A stretch of 26,859 nucleotides of DNA, from the NCBI GenBank assembly GCA_017537105.1, contig JAFWBZ010000402.1:1-26859 (forward strand), read 5' to 3'. The notes under the pieces were generated by a model. That model was not told the DNA's origin, did no database searches, and saw only the letters and a program-made list of their open reading frames with translations. The translations under genes and the position numbers were made by a program. The first letter of the stretch is position 1, and every line of letters starts with the position of its first letter. Source of the DNA: Clostridia bacterium (lineage in GTDB: Bacteria > Bacillota > Clostridia > Christensenellales > Aristaeellaceae). Positions 7,540 through 14,822 of this stretch are shown one piece after another.

Positions 7540-8502
7540 ATGAAAAAGATCCTGGCTCTGGCACTCGCCCTGATGCTCGCCACCGTCGGCCTGACGTTCG
7601 CGATGGCGGAAGAACAGTACTACATCGGCTACTCCAACATGCAGCTGGCCGAGGACTTCTTCATCACCGTTTCCAACGGCCTGAAGAAGGCGGCCGAGGC
7701 GAACAACGTGAAGTTCGAGGAGACCATCGCCAACCGCGACGCCGTGCTGATGGCCCAGAACATCGAGGCCTTCCTGATGAAGGGCGTGGACATGGTCATC
7801 GACTTCAACGTGCTGGCCGAGACCGGCTCCGAGATGGCCGCCCGCTGCGCCGAGCAGAACGTGCCGATGATCTCCATCGACTGCCTGTATGACGGCGCCT
7901 ACTTCTTCGGTGTCGACAACTACGGTGCCGGCACCGCCCTGGGCGAGGGCGTCTGCGAGTTCGTGGACGAGAAGCTCGGCGGCGAGATCGAGTACATCGT
8001 GTCCCTGTGGGATTCCCAGAGCGGCGATACCATCAAGGCCCGCTGCGACGGCGTGGTGGACGTGCTGGCCGAGAAGTACGGCGTGGATGAGGAGCACATC
8101 GTGTGGGTCGACTCCCTGGCGGACGACGTCAAGACCGGCACCATGACCCGCGACTGGCTGAACAGCCATCCGGACGCCCACAAGATCGTGTTCATCGGCC
8201 AGAACGATGACCGCGGCTACGCCATCAACAACGCCGTGGAGACCCTGGGCCGCCGCGACGACTGCATCATCTGCTCCCACAACGCCGACCCGGCTTCCGT
8301 GGAGAACCTGCAGGCCCATCCCGACGGAGACACCGCCTGGGTGTGCACCGCTTCCTACAACTCCCACCTGTACGGCGAGCAGATCATGGACATGGCCCTG
8401 CGCATCCTGAACGGCGAGGAAGTGGCCCAGTCCGAGTACACCAAGGTCTCCGTCGTCTCCTACAAGAACGTCGCCGAGTACGTGGCGTCCCTGGAAGGCT
8501 GA
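7540..8502 (+). CDS. sugar ABC transporter substrate-binding protein (RbsB-like), no lipobox
   Basis: The 320-residue product has the periplasmic-binding-protein fold of ribose/galactose-type transporters (Peripla_BP_4): YYIGYSNMQLAEDFF at the mature start, VDMVIDFNVL, VPMISIDCLYDGAYFFGVDN, and DGDTAWVCTASYN near the end. Residues 1-28 are a Sec signal peptide ending AMA before EEQYY. There is no Cys at or near the cleavage site, although such proteins in single-membrane bacteria are usually lipid-anchored. AAGGAGG lies 8 nt before the ATG, and the gene starts 19 nt after the rhamnosidase stop. A perfect hairpin after the stop probably sets a high ratio of binding protein to membrane components. 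The ligand is probably rhamnose or a small rhamnoside, inferred from the operon. Confidence 0.9.
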   Translation: MKKILALALALMLATVGLTFAMAEEQYYIGYSNMQLAEDFFITVSNGLKKAAEANNVKFEETIANRDAVLMAQNIEAFLMKGVDMVIDFNVLAETGSEMAARCAEQNVPMISIDCLYDGAYFFGVDNYGAGTALGEGVCEFVDEKLGGEIEYIVSLWDSQSGDTIKARCDGVVDVLAEKYGVDEEHIVWVDSLADDVKTGTMTRDWLNSHPDAHKIVFIGQNDDRGYAINNAVETLGRRDDCIICSHNADPASVENLQAHPDGDTAWVCTASYNSHLYGEQIMDMALRILNGEEVAQSEYTKVSVVSYKNVAEYVASLEG

Positions 8503-8516
8503 TCCCCCAACCCTGT

Positions 8517-8550
8517 CAGAAGCGGGAGCAATCCCGCTTCTGATCTTTCG
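8517..8550 (+). terminator. intercistronic hairpin (attenuator/stabiliser)
   Basis: CAGAAGCGGGA pairs perfectly with TCCCGCTTCTG across a GCAA tetraloop, followed by ATCTTTCGG. It lies between binding-protein and ATPase genes with no new promoter seen. Partial termination or 3'-end protection would favour more binding protein than ATPase. Confidence 0.75.
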
Positions 8551-8594
8551 GAACCCACCCCCACGCAACCATGATACGGCAGGTGATAAGGCGC

Positions 8595-10082
8595 ATGAAT
8601 ATTCTTGAGATGAAGGACATTACCAAGGCCTTTCCGGGCATCGTCGCCAATGACCGCGTCAGCCTGACCCTGGAGAAGGGCGAGGTGCTGGCGCTGATCG
8701 GCGAGAACGGCGCGGGCAAGTCCACGCTGATGAAGATCCTCTCCGGCGCGCAGCGCCCGGACAGCGGCACGATCGTCATCGACGGGCAGACTCTGACCGG
8801 CTACAATACCCGCGAGGCCATCGATCTGGGCATCGGCATTGTTTATCAGGAACTGAATTATCTGGGCGCCTTGAGCATTGCCGAGAACCTGTACATCGGC
8901 AGGATTCCCGTGAAGGGAAGGCTGAAGAAGATCGACTATCCCACGCTCTTCGCCAAGGCGAAGGAGATCATGCAGGAGCTGGGCCTGGGGCACCTGGACC
9001 CGGCCACTCCGGTGGAGCAGCTCTCCACCGCGGAAAAGCAGCTGGTGGAGATCGCCCGGGCCTTTACCCGCGAGGTGAAGATCCTGGTGCTGGACGAGCC
9101 CACCAGCGCGCTGAGCGACACGGAGACGGAGGACCTGTTCAAGCTGATCCGCAGCTTCAAGCAGCGGGGCGTCTCCATCATCTACATTTCCCACCGGTTG
9201 AACGAGATCTTTGAGGTGGCCGACTCGGTGATGATCATGCGCGACGGCAAAAACGTCGCCCGCAGGCGCATCGCCGACACCTGCACCGACGAGCTGGTGC
9301 GGGACATGGTCGGCCGCGAGATCAAGGACATGTACCCCAAGCGCCAGGACATCGCCATCGGCAAGGAGGTCTTCCGGGTGAAGAACCTGCGGACGAACTT
9401 CCTGAAGGACGTGTCCTTCGACGTGCGCGAGGGCGAGGTCGTGGGCCTGTTCGGGCTGATGGGCTCGGGCCGCACGGAGATCGCCAACTGCATCATGGCG
9501 GTCCGGAAGTACGACAGCGCCGAGATGACCGTGGACGGCGCGGCCTACGCCCCGAAGAAGCCCCACGACGCGCTGGACAACGGCATCGCCTACGTGCCGC
9601 CCGAGCGCAAGAGCGACGGCATCACCGCGGTGCTGTCCGTGAAGGACAACATCACCATCGCCAATCTCCGCAAGTTCGCGCCCAAGGGCATCATGAACCT
9701 GAAGCAGGAGATGGCGCTGGCCCGGGACTGGGTCGAAAAGCTGAACATCAAGGTGCCCCAGATCCTGGCCCCGGTGGAGACCCTGTCCGGCGGCAACCAG
9801 CAGAAGGTGGTCGTGGCCAAGGAGCTGAACACCGAGCCCAAGGTGATGATCCTGAACGAGCCCACCCGCGGCGTGGATGTCGGCGCGAAGGTGGAGATCT
9901 ACAACCTGATCAACGACCTCTGCGACAGCCGGAAGGCCGTGCTGATGATCTCCTCGGAGCTTCCGGAGATCATGGCCATGGCGGACCGCATCTTCGTGCT
10001 CCACGAGGGGAGGATCACCGCGGAGGTTCCCAAGTCCGAATTCTCGCAGGAGACCCTGCTGAAATACGCAATAGGAGGCTGA
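8595..10082 (+). CDS. sugar ABC transporter ATP-binding protein, two ABC domains (RbsA/MglA-like)
   Basis: The 495-residue protein carries two ATPase domains, as usual for importers of this class. Domain 1 has Walker A GENGAGKST (36-44), the family's signature variant LSTAEKQ and Walker B VLDEPTSAL. Domain 2 has the family's degenerate Walker A (GLMGSGRTE), a signature LSGGNQQK and a Walker B-like segment MILNEPTRGVDVGAK. There the Asp usually preceding the catalytic Glu is Asn (N421, E422), so ATP use by domain 2 may be impaired. The start at 8595 is preferred over the ATG at 8571 because AGGTGATAAGG lies just before it. It energises uptake with the permease that starts 6 nt after its stop. 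Confidence 0.93.
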   Translation: MNILEMKDITKAFPGIVANDRVSLTLEKGEVLALIGENGAGKSTLMKILSGAQRPDSGTIVIDGQTLTGYNTREAIDLGIGIVYQELNYLGALSIAENLYIGRIPVKGRLKKIDYPTLFAKAKEIMQELGLGHLDPATPVEQLSTAEKQLVEIARAFTREVKILVLDEPTSALSDTETEDLFKLIRSFKQRGVSIIYISHRLNEIFEVADSVMIMRDGKNVARRRIADTCTDELVRDMVGREIKDMYPKRQDIAIGKEVFRVKNLRTNFLKDVSFDVREGEVVGLFGLMGSGRTEIANCIMAVRKYDSAEMTVDGAAYAPKKPHDALDNGIAYVPPERKSDGITAVLSVKDNITIANLRKFAPKGIMNLKQEMALARDWVEKLNIKVPQILAPVETLSGGNQQKVVVAKELNTEPKVMILNEPTRGVDVGAKVEIYNLINDLCDSRKAVLMISSELPEIMAMADRIFVLHEGRITAEVPKSEFSQETLLKYAIGG

Positions 10083-10088
10083 CAGACC

Positions 10089-11060
10089 ATGACGGGCGCC
10101 AAAGAGCAAACCACCATCCAGAGGATACTTCGCAAGCTGATGAAGGGAAACATCTCGACGGTCATCGCGCTGATCATACTGTGCCTGATCTTCGGCTTTG
10201 CCTCCCCCTATTTCTTCACCTTCACCAACATCATGAACATCGGCACCTACGCCTCCATCATGGGCACGATGGCCTCCGGCCTCACGGTGGCCATGCTGCT
10301 GGGCGGCCTGGACGTGTCCCAGTACGCGCTGTCCGCGTTCTGCGGCATGATCCTGGGCATCCTGTATGAGAACGGATGGAACCCGTATCTCACCATGCTG
10401 ATCGTCATCCTGGTCGGCGCGGTGGGCGGCTGCCTGAACGCCTTCATCATCACGAAGATGCACGTCAGCCCCATCATCTGCACCATGGGCACCCAGTTCA
10501 TCTTCCGCGGCGGCGCCTACCTGCTCACGGACGGCCGGTACATCCGCATCAACGACCCGGTGTACAGCTTCATCGGCTCGGGCAAGATCGCGGGCATCCC
10601 CTTCTGCCTGATCGTCATGGCGGTGATCTACGTGGTCATCTGGTATGTGCTGAAGTACACCACCTACGGCCGGCAGGTGTTCGCCACCGGCGGCAACCCC
10701 AACGTGGCGCAGCTGGCGGGCATCGACACCGCGAAGATCCGCTTCATCTCCCACATCCTGGCGGCCATCACCGCGGCGCTGGGCGGCATCATCACCGTCT
10801 CCCAGACGGCGGCGGCCATGGCCAAGCACGGCGCGGGCAACGACATGGACGGCATCGCGGCGGTCATCCTGGGCGGCTCCAGCGTGGGCGGCAAGGGCCA
10901 GGTCACCGGCACGCTGTTCGGCATCCTGCTGCTGTCCGTGCTGGTCAACGGCATGACGCTTCTGAACGTGCAGGCCTACTGGCAGCAGGTCATCAAGGGC
11001 GGCGTGCTGATCTTCGCCGTGTTCATCGATTCCCTGCGCGGCAACGGACTGAGGGCGTGA
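10089..11060 (+). CDS. sugar ABC transporter permease (RbsC-like)
   Basis: The 323-residue, highly hydrophobic protein has about eight to ten membrane segments and the conserved marks of the ribose/galactose permease family. These are FASPYFFTFTNIMNI near the N-terminus, LLGGLDVSQYALSAFCGM, the cytoplasmic coupling segment YGRQVFATGGNPNVAQLAGI (about 197-216) and AAVILGGSSVGGKGQVTGTLFG near the C-terminus. AGGAGG lies 10 nt before the ATG. It follows the ATPase by 6 nt and precedes the GH105 gene by 4 nt, so the transporter and both glycosidases are one transcription unit. Such permeases usually carry monosaccharides; the operon suggests rhamnose or a small rhamnose-containing sugar. Confidence 0.93.
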   Translation: MTGAKEQTTIQRILRKLMKGNISTVIALIILCLIFGFASPYFFTFTNIMNIGTYASIMGTMASGLTVAMLLGGLDVSQYALSAFCGMILGILYENGWNPYLTMLIVILVGAVGGCLNAFIITKMHVSPIICTMGTQFIFRGGAYLLTDGRYIRINDPVYSFIGSGKIAGIPFCLIVMAVIYVVIWYVLKYTTYGRQVFATGGNPNVAQLAGIDTAKIRFISHILAAITAALGGIITVSQTAAAMAKHGAGNDMDGIAAVILGGSSVGGKGQVTGTLFGILLLSVLVNGMTLLNVQAYWQQVIKGGVLIFAVFIDSLRGNGLRA

Positions 11061-11064
11061 CGAC

Positions 11065-12009
11065 ATGATCGAGAAAGTCAAATATGCCATGCTGTGCATG
11101 GCGCGCCAGTGCTGGGAACAGGGCGCCGCGGCCCAGGCCATGCTGGAGTGCGGGGATGTGCCCGCGCTGCTGCTGCTGGCCCGGGACTGCGTGGTGCGCC
11201 AGCGGGCGGACGGGCGGCTGTGCGACGTGGAGAACACGCCGGCCAGCGTGGACCCCGCCTGCTGCGTCGAGCCGGTGCTGGCGGCGGGCCGCATACTCGG
11301 GGACGAGAGCTATGCCGAGGCGGCCCGGCGAAACATCGACTACCTGCGCCACACCGCGCCCCGCGCGGAGGACGGCGCGCTCTACCACATGCTGGGGGAC
11401 GAGGAGATCTGGGCCGACGGCCTAGCCATGGGCCCCCACGTGCTGATGGCGGCGGGCTACCTCGACGAGGGCTATCGCTATTACCAAGCGATCCGGCGCA
11501 GGCTGCTGGACCCGGAGACGGGCCTGTTCCGCCACAAGTGGCACGAGGGTCGGCAGTGCTTCACGCGCCCCTGCTTCTGGGGCGTGGGCAACGGCTGGGC
11601 GCTGGTGGGCCTGATGCGCATGACGAAGGCGCTGATGGACGCGGGCGATCCCCGGGCGGACGCGCTGGCGGCGGACTATCGCGCCCTGGCGGACGCCATG
11701 CGGCCGCTGCAGGCCGAAAACGGGCTGTTCCACGACATGCTGGACGACGAACACACATTTTACGAGAGCGAGACGGCGGAAATGTTTGCCTATACGCTCT
11801 ACAATATGGTATCATGGAAAAAACTGGATGCGTCGTATCTCGCGGACGCGGACCGCGCCCGGGAAGCCGTCAACCGCCGGCTCACGCCGGACGGGCTGCT
11901 GACCGGCAGCGCCGGATCTCCGCTGTTTGAGACCGAGGGCACCTCCGTGGAGGCGCAGGCGCATTGGATCATGATGGATACCGCCGCGCGGGCGCTGGGC
12001 AGGCCGTAG
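11065..12009 (+). CDS. GH105-like unsaturated glycuronyl hydrolase (YteR-type)
   Basis: The 314-residue protein fits the (alpha/alpha)6-barrel GH88/GH105 group. Conserved marks are WADGLAMGPHVLMAAGY (116-132, with the candidate catalytic D118), GLFRHKWHEG (153-162), FWGVGNGWALVGL (171-183) and the late MLDDEHTFYESETAEMFAYTL segment (about 225-245). GH105 enzymes hydrate the unsaturated uronic acid left at the non-reducing end of pectin fragments by lyases; YteR-type members release it from rhamnose. It is a little short for the family (usually 340-380), mainly at the N-terminus. No signal peptide is seen, so it is cytoplasmic. GAGGG lies within the end of the permease gene. Pairing with GH78 fits stepwise degradation of rhamnogalacturonan fragments. 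Confidence 0.87.
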   Translation: MIEKVKYAMLCMARQCWEQGAAAQAMLECGDVPALLLLARDCVVRQRADGRLCDVENTPASVDPACCVEPVLAAGRILGDESYAEAARRNIDYLRHTAPRAEDGALYHMLGDEEIWADGLAMGPHVLMAAGYLDEGYRYYQAIRRRLLDPETGLFRHKWHEGRQCFTRPCFWGVGNGWALVGLMRMTKALMDAGDPRADALAADYRALADAMRPLQAENGLFHDMLDDEHTFYESETAEMFAYTLYNMVSWKKLDASYLADADRAREAVNRRLTPDGLLTGSAGSPLFETEGTSVEAQAHWIMMDTAARALGRP

Positions 12010-12047
12010 CTTTCGCCGCCCGCCCGCTCCGGCGGGGCGCGCGAAAG
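12010..12047 (+). promoter_or_regulatory. GC-rich hairpin abutting the LacI ribosome site
   Basis: CTTTCGC pairs with GCGAAAG and the stem continues inward through CGCCC/GGGCG-type pairs with two bulges. The distal arm ends at the A-rich edge of the AAAGAGGGG ribosome site of the LacI gene. It could lower translation of the regulator relative to the operon. It lacks a T-tract, so it is not a clear terminator. Confidence 0.45.
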
Positions 12048-12057
12048 AGGGGATACC

Positions 12058-13167
12058 ATGGCGAGGGCAAAGGCGGCGGAGACCGGCGAGCGCGGAAAGC
12101 GCCGCAGCACGATCTACGACGTGGCGAAGCGGGCGGGCGTGTCCGCGGGCACGGTTTCCCACGTGCTGAACGGCACCGCGCCGATCTCGCAGGAGACCCG
12201 CGTCCGCGTGCTGGACTCCGTGCGGGAGCTGGGCTACAGCCGCAACGAGAACGCCCGGGCGCTGCGGACCGCCGATTCCAAGATCATCGGCGTGGTGCTG
12301 CAGGACATCTCGTCGGAGTATTACGCCCAGTGCACCGCCTGCATCCTGCAGCGCGCCCAGGAGGAGGGCTACGCCGTGCTGACCACGGACGCGCACTTCT
12401 CCCCGAAGGTGCTGAAGACCGGCGTGTCCGCGCTGGTGAACCGCCGGGTGAACGGCCTGATCTTCGTCGGCGGCTCCCACGACCGGGAGAGCTACGAGCT
12501 GGCCCACGCGGCCGGGGTGCCCATCGTGTTCGGCGACCGCTACGTCGAGGACTTTCCCTGCGTGCAGTTCAACAACCACGAGACGCTGTATCGGCTGGTG
12601 CGCGCCCTCTACCGGCAGGGTTACCGGGAATTCTGCTACTACGGCGAGCAGCTGAGCTCCCAGCAGAACCTGGAGCAGCGCTTCGGCGGCTTCCGGGACG
12701 CGGTGCGGGACTTGGGCGTGCCCGAAGAGAACTGCGAGGTCATCCTGCAGGAGAACCTGGACAGCAGCAAGATGAAGAAGGCCTTCGACTACTTCCACCA
12801 GGGCATGCTGAAGTCCCGGCGGGAGGGCAGCCGGTCGGTCATACTGACCTCCAACGACATGATCGCCCAGGGCGTCATCTCCGCCGTGCGGCGCTCCGGG
12901 CTGCGCGTACCGGAGGACATCGCCGTGTTCGGCTTCGACAACATCAGCATCTCCGCCTACGCGCTGCCATCCATCTCCACGGTGGCGCAGGACCCCTATC
13001 TGCTGGGCGACCGGTGCTTCGAGCTGCTGCTGGAGCGGATGCGCAATCCCCGGGGGCCGGTGGAAAACGTGATGCTGGAGCAGAAGATCGTGCTGCGGGA
13101 ATCCGTCCCGCTGGAGGAGGCATACGTGCGCGGCGAGGGACTGGCCCTGTACGACGGGGCGGATTGA
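12058..13167 (+). CDS. LacI-family transcriptional regulator, probable repressor of the rhamnosidase operon
   Basis: The 369-residue protein has a LacI helix-turn-helix at about 18-37 (TIYDVAKRAGVSAGTVSHVLNG) after a basic 17-residue leader. The hinge (GYSRNENARALR, about 59-70) and a sugar-binding PBP-like domain follow (IIGVVLQDISSEYYAQ, then DIAVFGFDNISISAYALPSISTVAQD near the end). AAGAGGGG precedes the ATG. It is the last gene of the transport/GH unit, 48 nt after GH105, and is followed by hairpins. The most economical target is the ATCGAT box array before the rhamnosidase gene, which would make the operon self-controlled. The effector is presumably rhamnose or a derivative, by context only. 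Confidence 0.93.
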   Translation: MARAKAAETGERGKRRSTIYDVAKRAGVSAGTVSHVLNGTAPISQETRVRVLDSVRELGYSRNENARALRTADSKIIGVVLQDISSEYYAQCTACILQRAQEEGYAVLTTDAHFSPKVLKTGVSALVNRRVNGLIFVGGSHDRESYELAHAAGVPIVFGDRYVEDFPCVQFNNHETLYRLVRALYRQGYREFCYYGEQLSSQQNLEQRFGGFRDAVRDLGVPEENCEVILQENLDSSKMKKAFDYFHQGMLKSRREGSRSVILTSNDMIAQGVISAVRRSGLRVPEDIAVFGFDNISISAYALPSISTVAQDPYLLGDRCFELLLERMRNPRGPVENVMLEQKIVLRESVPLEEAYVRGEGLALYDGAD

Positions 13168-13179
13168 CAGGCAAAAAAC

Positions 13180-13207
13180 GGGTTCTTCATGTTTCCGTGA
13201 AGAGCCC
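13180..13207 (+). terminator. first hairpin after the LacI gene
   Basis: GGGTTCTTCA pairs with TGAAGAGCCC (one G-T pair) around TGTTTCCG. It has no T-tract and is probably part of a double structure with the hairpin at 13217. Confidence 0.4.
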
Positions 13208-13216
13208 AAAAGCGGC

Positions 13217-13246
13217 AGGCAGGCGGCCGGGGCCGCCTGCCTTTCC
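13217..13246 (+). terminator. terminator or attenuator before the aldo/keto reductase gene
   Basis: AGGCAGGCGG pairs with CCGCCTGCCT around a short CCGGGG loop, followed by TTCC. The weak T-tail suggests partial read-through into the aldo/keto reductase gene, for which no strong promoter is seen; a TTGACA at 13164 lacks a good -10. Confidence 0.6.
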
Positions 13247-13272
13247 ACGCGCTTTTTCAGAGGAGGCAGCTT

Positions 13273-14259
13273 ATGGAATCCATCAATCTGGGCAAGACGG
13301 GGCTCCAGATCCGGAGGATCGGTCTCGGCAGCTGGGCGATCGGCGGTCCCTGCATGGACGGCGGCGCCCAGATGGGCTGGGGAGACGTGGACGACGAGCA
13401 GTCCGTGCGCGCCATCCGCCGGGCCGTGGAGCTGGGCGTCAACTACATCGACACCGCCAACATCTACGGCGCGGGCCACAGCGAGGAGGTCGTGGGCCGC
13501 GCGGTCCGGGGCATCCGGGACGAGGTGGTGATCTCCACCAAGTTCGGCATCCTCTGCGATCCTGTCGCGAAGTGCACCACGGGCATCATCCGGGAGGCCG
13601 GCGAGGTGGCCCGCTCCTGCGAGGATTCGCTGCGGCGGCTGGGGACGGACCGCATCGACCTGCTGCTGTTCCACCTGGGCAGCTGCGCGCCGGAGTTTGC
13701 CGCGGAGGTACGCGAGGCGCTGGAGGCGCTGGTGCGCGCGGGGAAGATCCGCGCCTACGGCTGGTCGACCGAGGACGCGGCCTGCGCCCGGATCTTCGCC
13801 GAGGGCGAGCACTGCGCGGCGTTCATGCACATCGGAAACGTGCTGGAGGACTACCCGGACATGATCGCGCTGTGCGAGGAGACGGGCATGATCAGCCTGT
13901 GCCGCTCGCCGCTGTGCATGGGGCTGCTCACGGGGAAGTACGGCACGGACACCCGCTTCGCCGCCAACGATCTGCGGGGCCGGAACGCCCCGGCGTGGAT
14001 GCAGTACTTCGTGGACGGCAAGCCCAACCCGGAGCTGCTGCGCAGGCTGGACGGCATACGGTCCGTGCTCACCTCCGGCGGCCGCACGCTGGCCCAGGGC
14101 TGCCTGGCGTGGCTGTGGGGGCGCAGCCCGCAGACCGTGCCGGTGCCCGGCTTCCGCACGGAGCGCCAGGCCGAGGACAACGCCCGGGCGCTGGAGTTCG
14201 GCCCGCTGACCCCCGCGCAGATGGCCGAGATCGACGGGATCCTGGGAAGGAACGCCTGA
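13273..14259 (+). CDS. aldo/keto reductase
   Basis: The 328-residue protein is an AKR-superfamily (beta/alpha)8 oxidoreductase, which usually reduces aldehydes or ketones with NADPH. The catalytic tetrad is visible: D60 and Y65 in YIDTANIYG, K90 in ISTKFG and H134 in LLFHLG. The N-terminus LGKTGLQIRRIGLGSWAIGG and the late cofactor-binding region (TVPVPGFRTERQAEDNARAL) are typical. GAGGAGG lies 6-7 nt before the ATG. It lies between the rhamnoside operon and the glycyl radical enzyme block, so the substrate could be a sugar, lactaldehyde or another aldehyde product of either pathway. I cannot choose from sequence. Confidence 0.92.
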   Translation: MESINLGKTGLQIRRIGLGSWAIGGPCMDGGAQMGWGDVDDEQSVRAIRRAVELGVNYIDTANIYGAGHSEEVVGRAVRGIRDEVVISTKFGILCDPVAKCTTGIIREAGEVARSCEDSLRRLGTDRIDLLLFHLGSCAPEFAAEVREALEALVRAGKIRAYGWSTEDAACARIFAEGEHCAAFMHIGNVLEDYPDMIALCEETGMISLCRSPLCMGLLTGKYGTDTRFAANDLRGRNAPAWMQYFVDGKPNPELLRRLDGIRSVLTSGGRTLAQGCLAWLWGRSPQTVPVPGFRTERQAEDNARALEFGPLTPAQMAEIDGILGRNA

Positions 14260-14270
14260 CCGAGAGACGG

Positions 14271-14298
14271 GAAGAAGAGGGGTTCTTCGCGTTTTCCC
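14271..14298 (+). terminator. terminator of the aldo/keto reductase gene
   Basis: GAAGAA and TTCTTC pair around GAGGGG, followed by GCGTTTTCCC. It lies 12 nt after the stop codon. Confidence 0.55.
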
Positions 14299-14327
14299 GG
14301 GGAGAAAACTGCACTTTTCAACGATTT

Positions 14328-14355
14328 GAGCCCGGAAGCGCTTGCTTCCGGGCTC
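14328..14355. terminator. bidirectional hairpin between convergent genes
   Basis: GAGCCCGGAAGC pairs perfectly with GCTTCCGGGCTC around a GCTT loop. It lies 15 nt past the VOC gene stop (14371, minus) and on plus is followed by ATGGACGTTTTCC. Confidence 0.7.
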
Positions 14356-14370
14356 ATGGACGTTTTCCGG

Positions 14371-14751
14371 TCAATACCGCTGGTTGAACTCCAGCTTTTC
14401 GCGGTTGGGACCGAGGATGGTGAAGTACTTCACGCCCCGCTCGAAGAAGGGCAGCGCGCCCTCCTCGATGACCTCGAGGTGCATCGCGTCCGCGATCCTG
14501 CGGGCCTCGTCCACGTCGGTGACGTTGATGGCGATGTGGTCCACCGCGCCCGCGGTCCCCACGGCCTTGAAGTTCTGGTAGGTCTCGATCACCAGGTCGC
14601 CCAGCTGCATGAACGCCACCAGCTCGCCGTTGTTGTCTGCGCGGAAGATCACCTCGAAGCCCAGCGCGGTGTAGAACGCCACGGTGGCCTCGATGTCGTT
14701 GGTGGGCACGCCGATGTGCTGAAGCCCGGTCGCCAGCTTGGAAAATGCCAT
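14371..14751 (-). CDS. VOC-superfamily (glyoxalase/dioxygenase-fold) protein
   Basis: The 126-residue product has the paired beta-alpha-beta-beta-beta modules of the vicinal oxygen chelate fold. Likely metal ligands are H12 (LQHIGV), E56 (LVIETYQ), H72 (VDHIAINV) and E119 or nearby (EKLEF). Members include methylglyoxal lyases, epimerases and lyases. The region after H72 (VTDVDEARRIADAMHLEVIEEG...VKYFTILGPNREKLEF) is typical of small single-domain members. AAAGGGAGG lies 7 nt before the ATG at 14751. It has its own promoter but follows the GRE activase in the same direction, so it may deal with a product or toxic aldehyde of that pathway. Specific activity is unknown. Confidence 0.87.
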   Translation of the reverse strand: MAFSKLATGLQHIGVPTNDIEATVAFYTALGFEVIFRADNNGELVAFMQLGDLVIETYQNFKAVGTAGAVDHIAINVTDVDEARRIADAMHLEVIEEGALPFFERGVKYFTILGPNREKLEFNQRY

Positions 14752-14786
14752 GGAAATGCCTCCCTTTCGTTGATTCCCGTGCCTCC

Positions 14787-14815
14787 ATTGTAGCACAGAT
14801 CCGGGGAGAAGACAA
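14787..14815 (-). promoter_or_regulatory. promoter of the VOC gene
   Basis: Minus strand TTGTCT (14810-14815), 17-bp spacer, TACAAT (14787-14792), about 35 nt before the ATG at 14751, in the short gap after the activase stop. Confidence 0.65.
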
Positions 14816-14822
14816 CGCGAAA

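Noticed and set aside
8460..11294. 944-codon minus-strand ORF
   Set aside because: Antisense shadow of the ABC ATPase and permease genes; the product is His/Gln/Val-rich with no domain.
11812..14387. Two very long ORFs (minus 11812-13830, plus 11964-14387) over the LacI and aldo/keto reductase genes
   Set aside because: Arg/Gly/Pro- or His/Ala-rich shadow translations crossing real gene boundaries and terminators.
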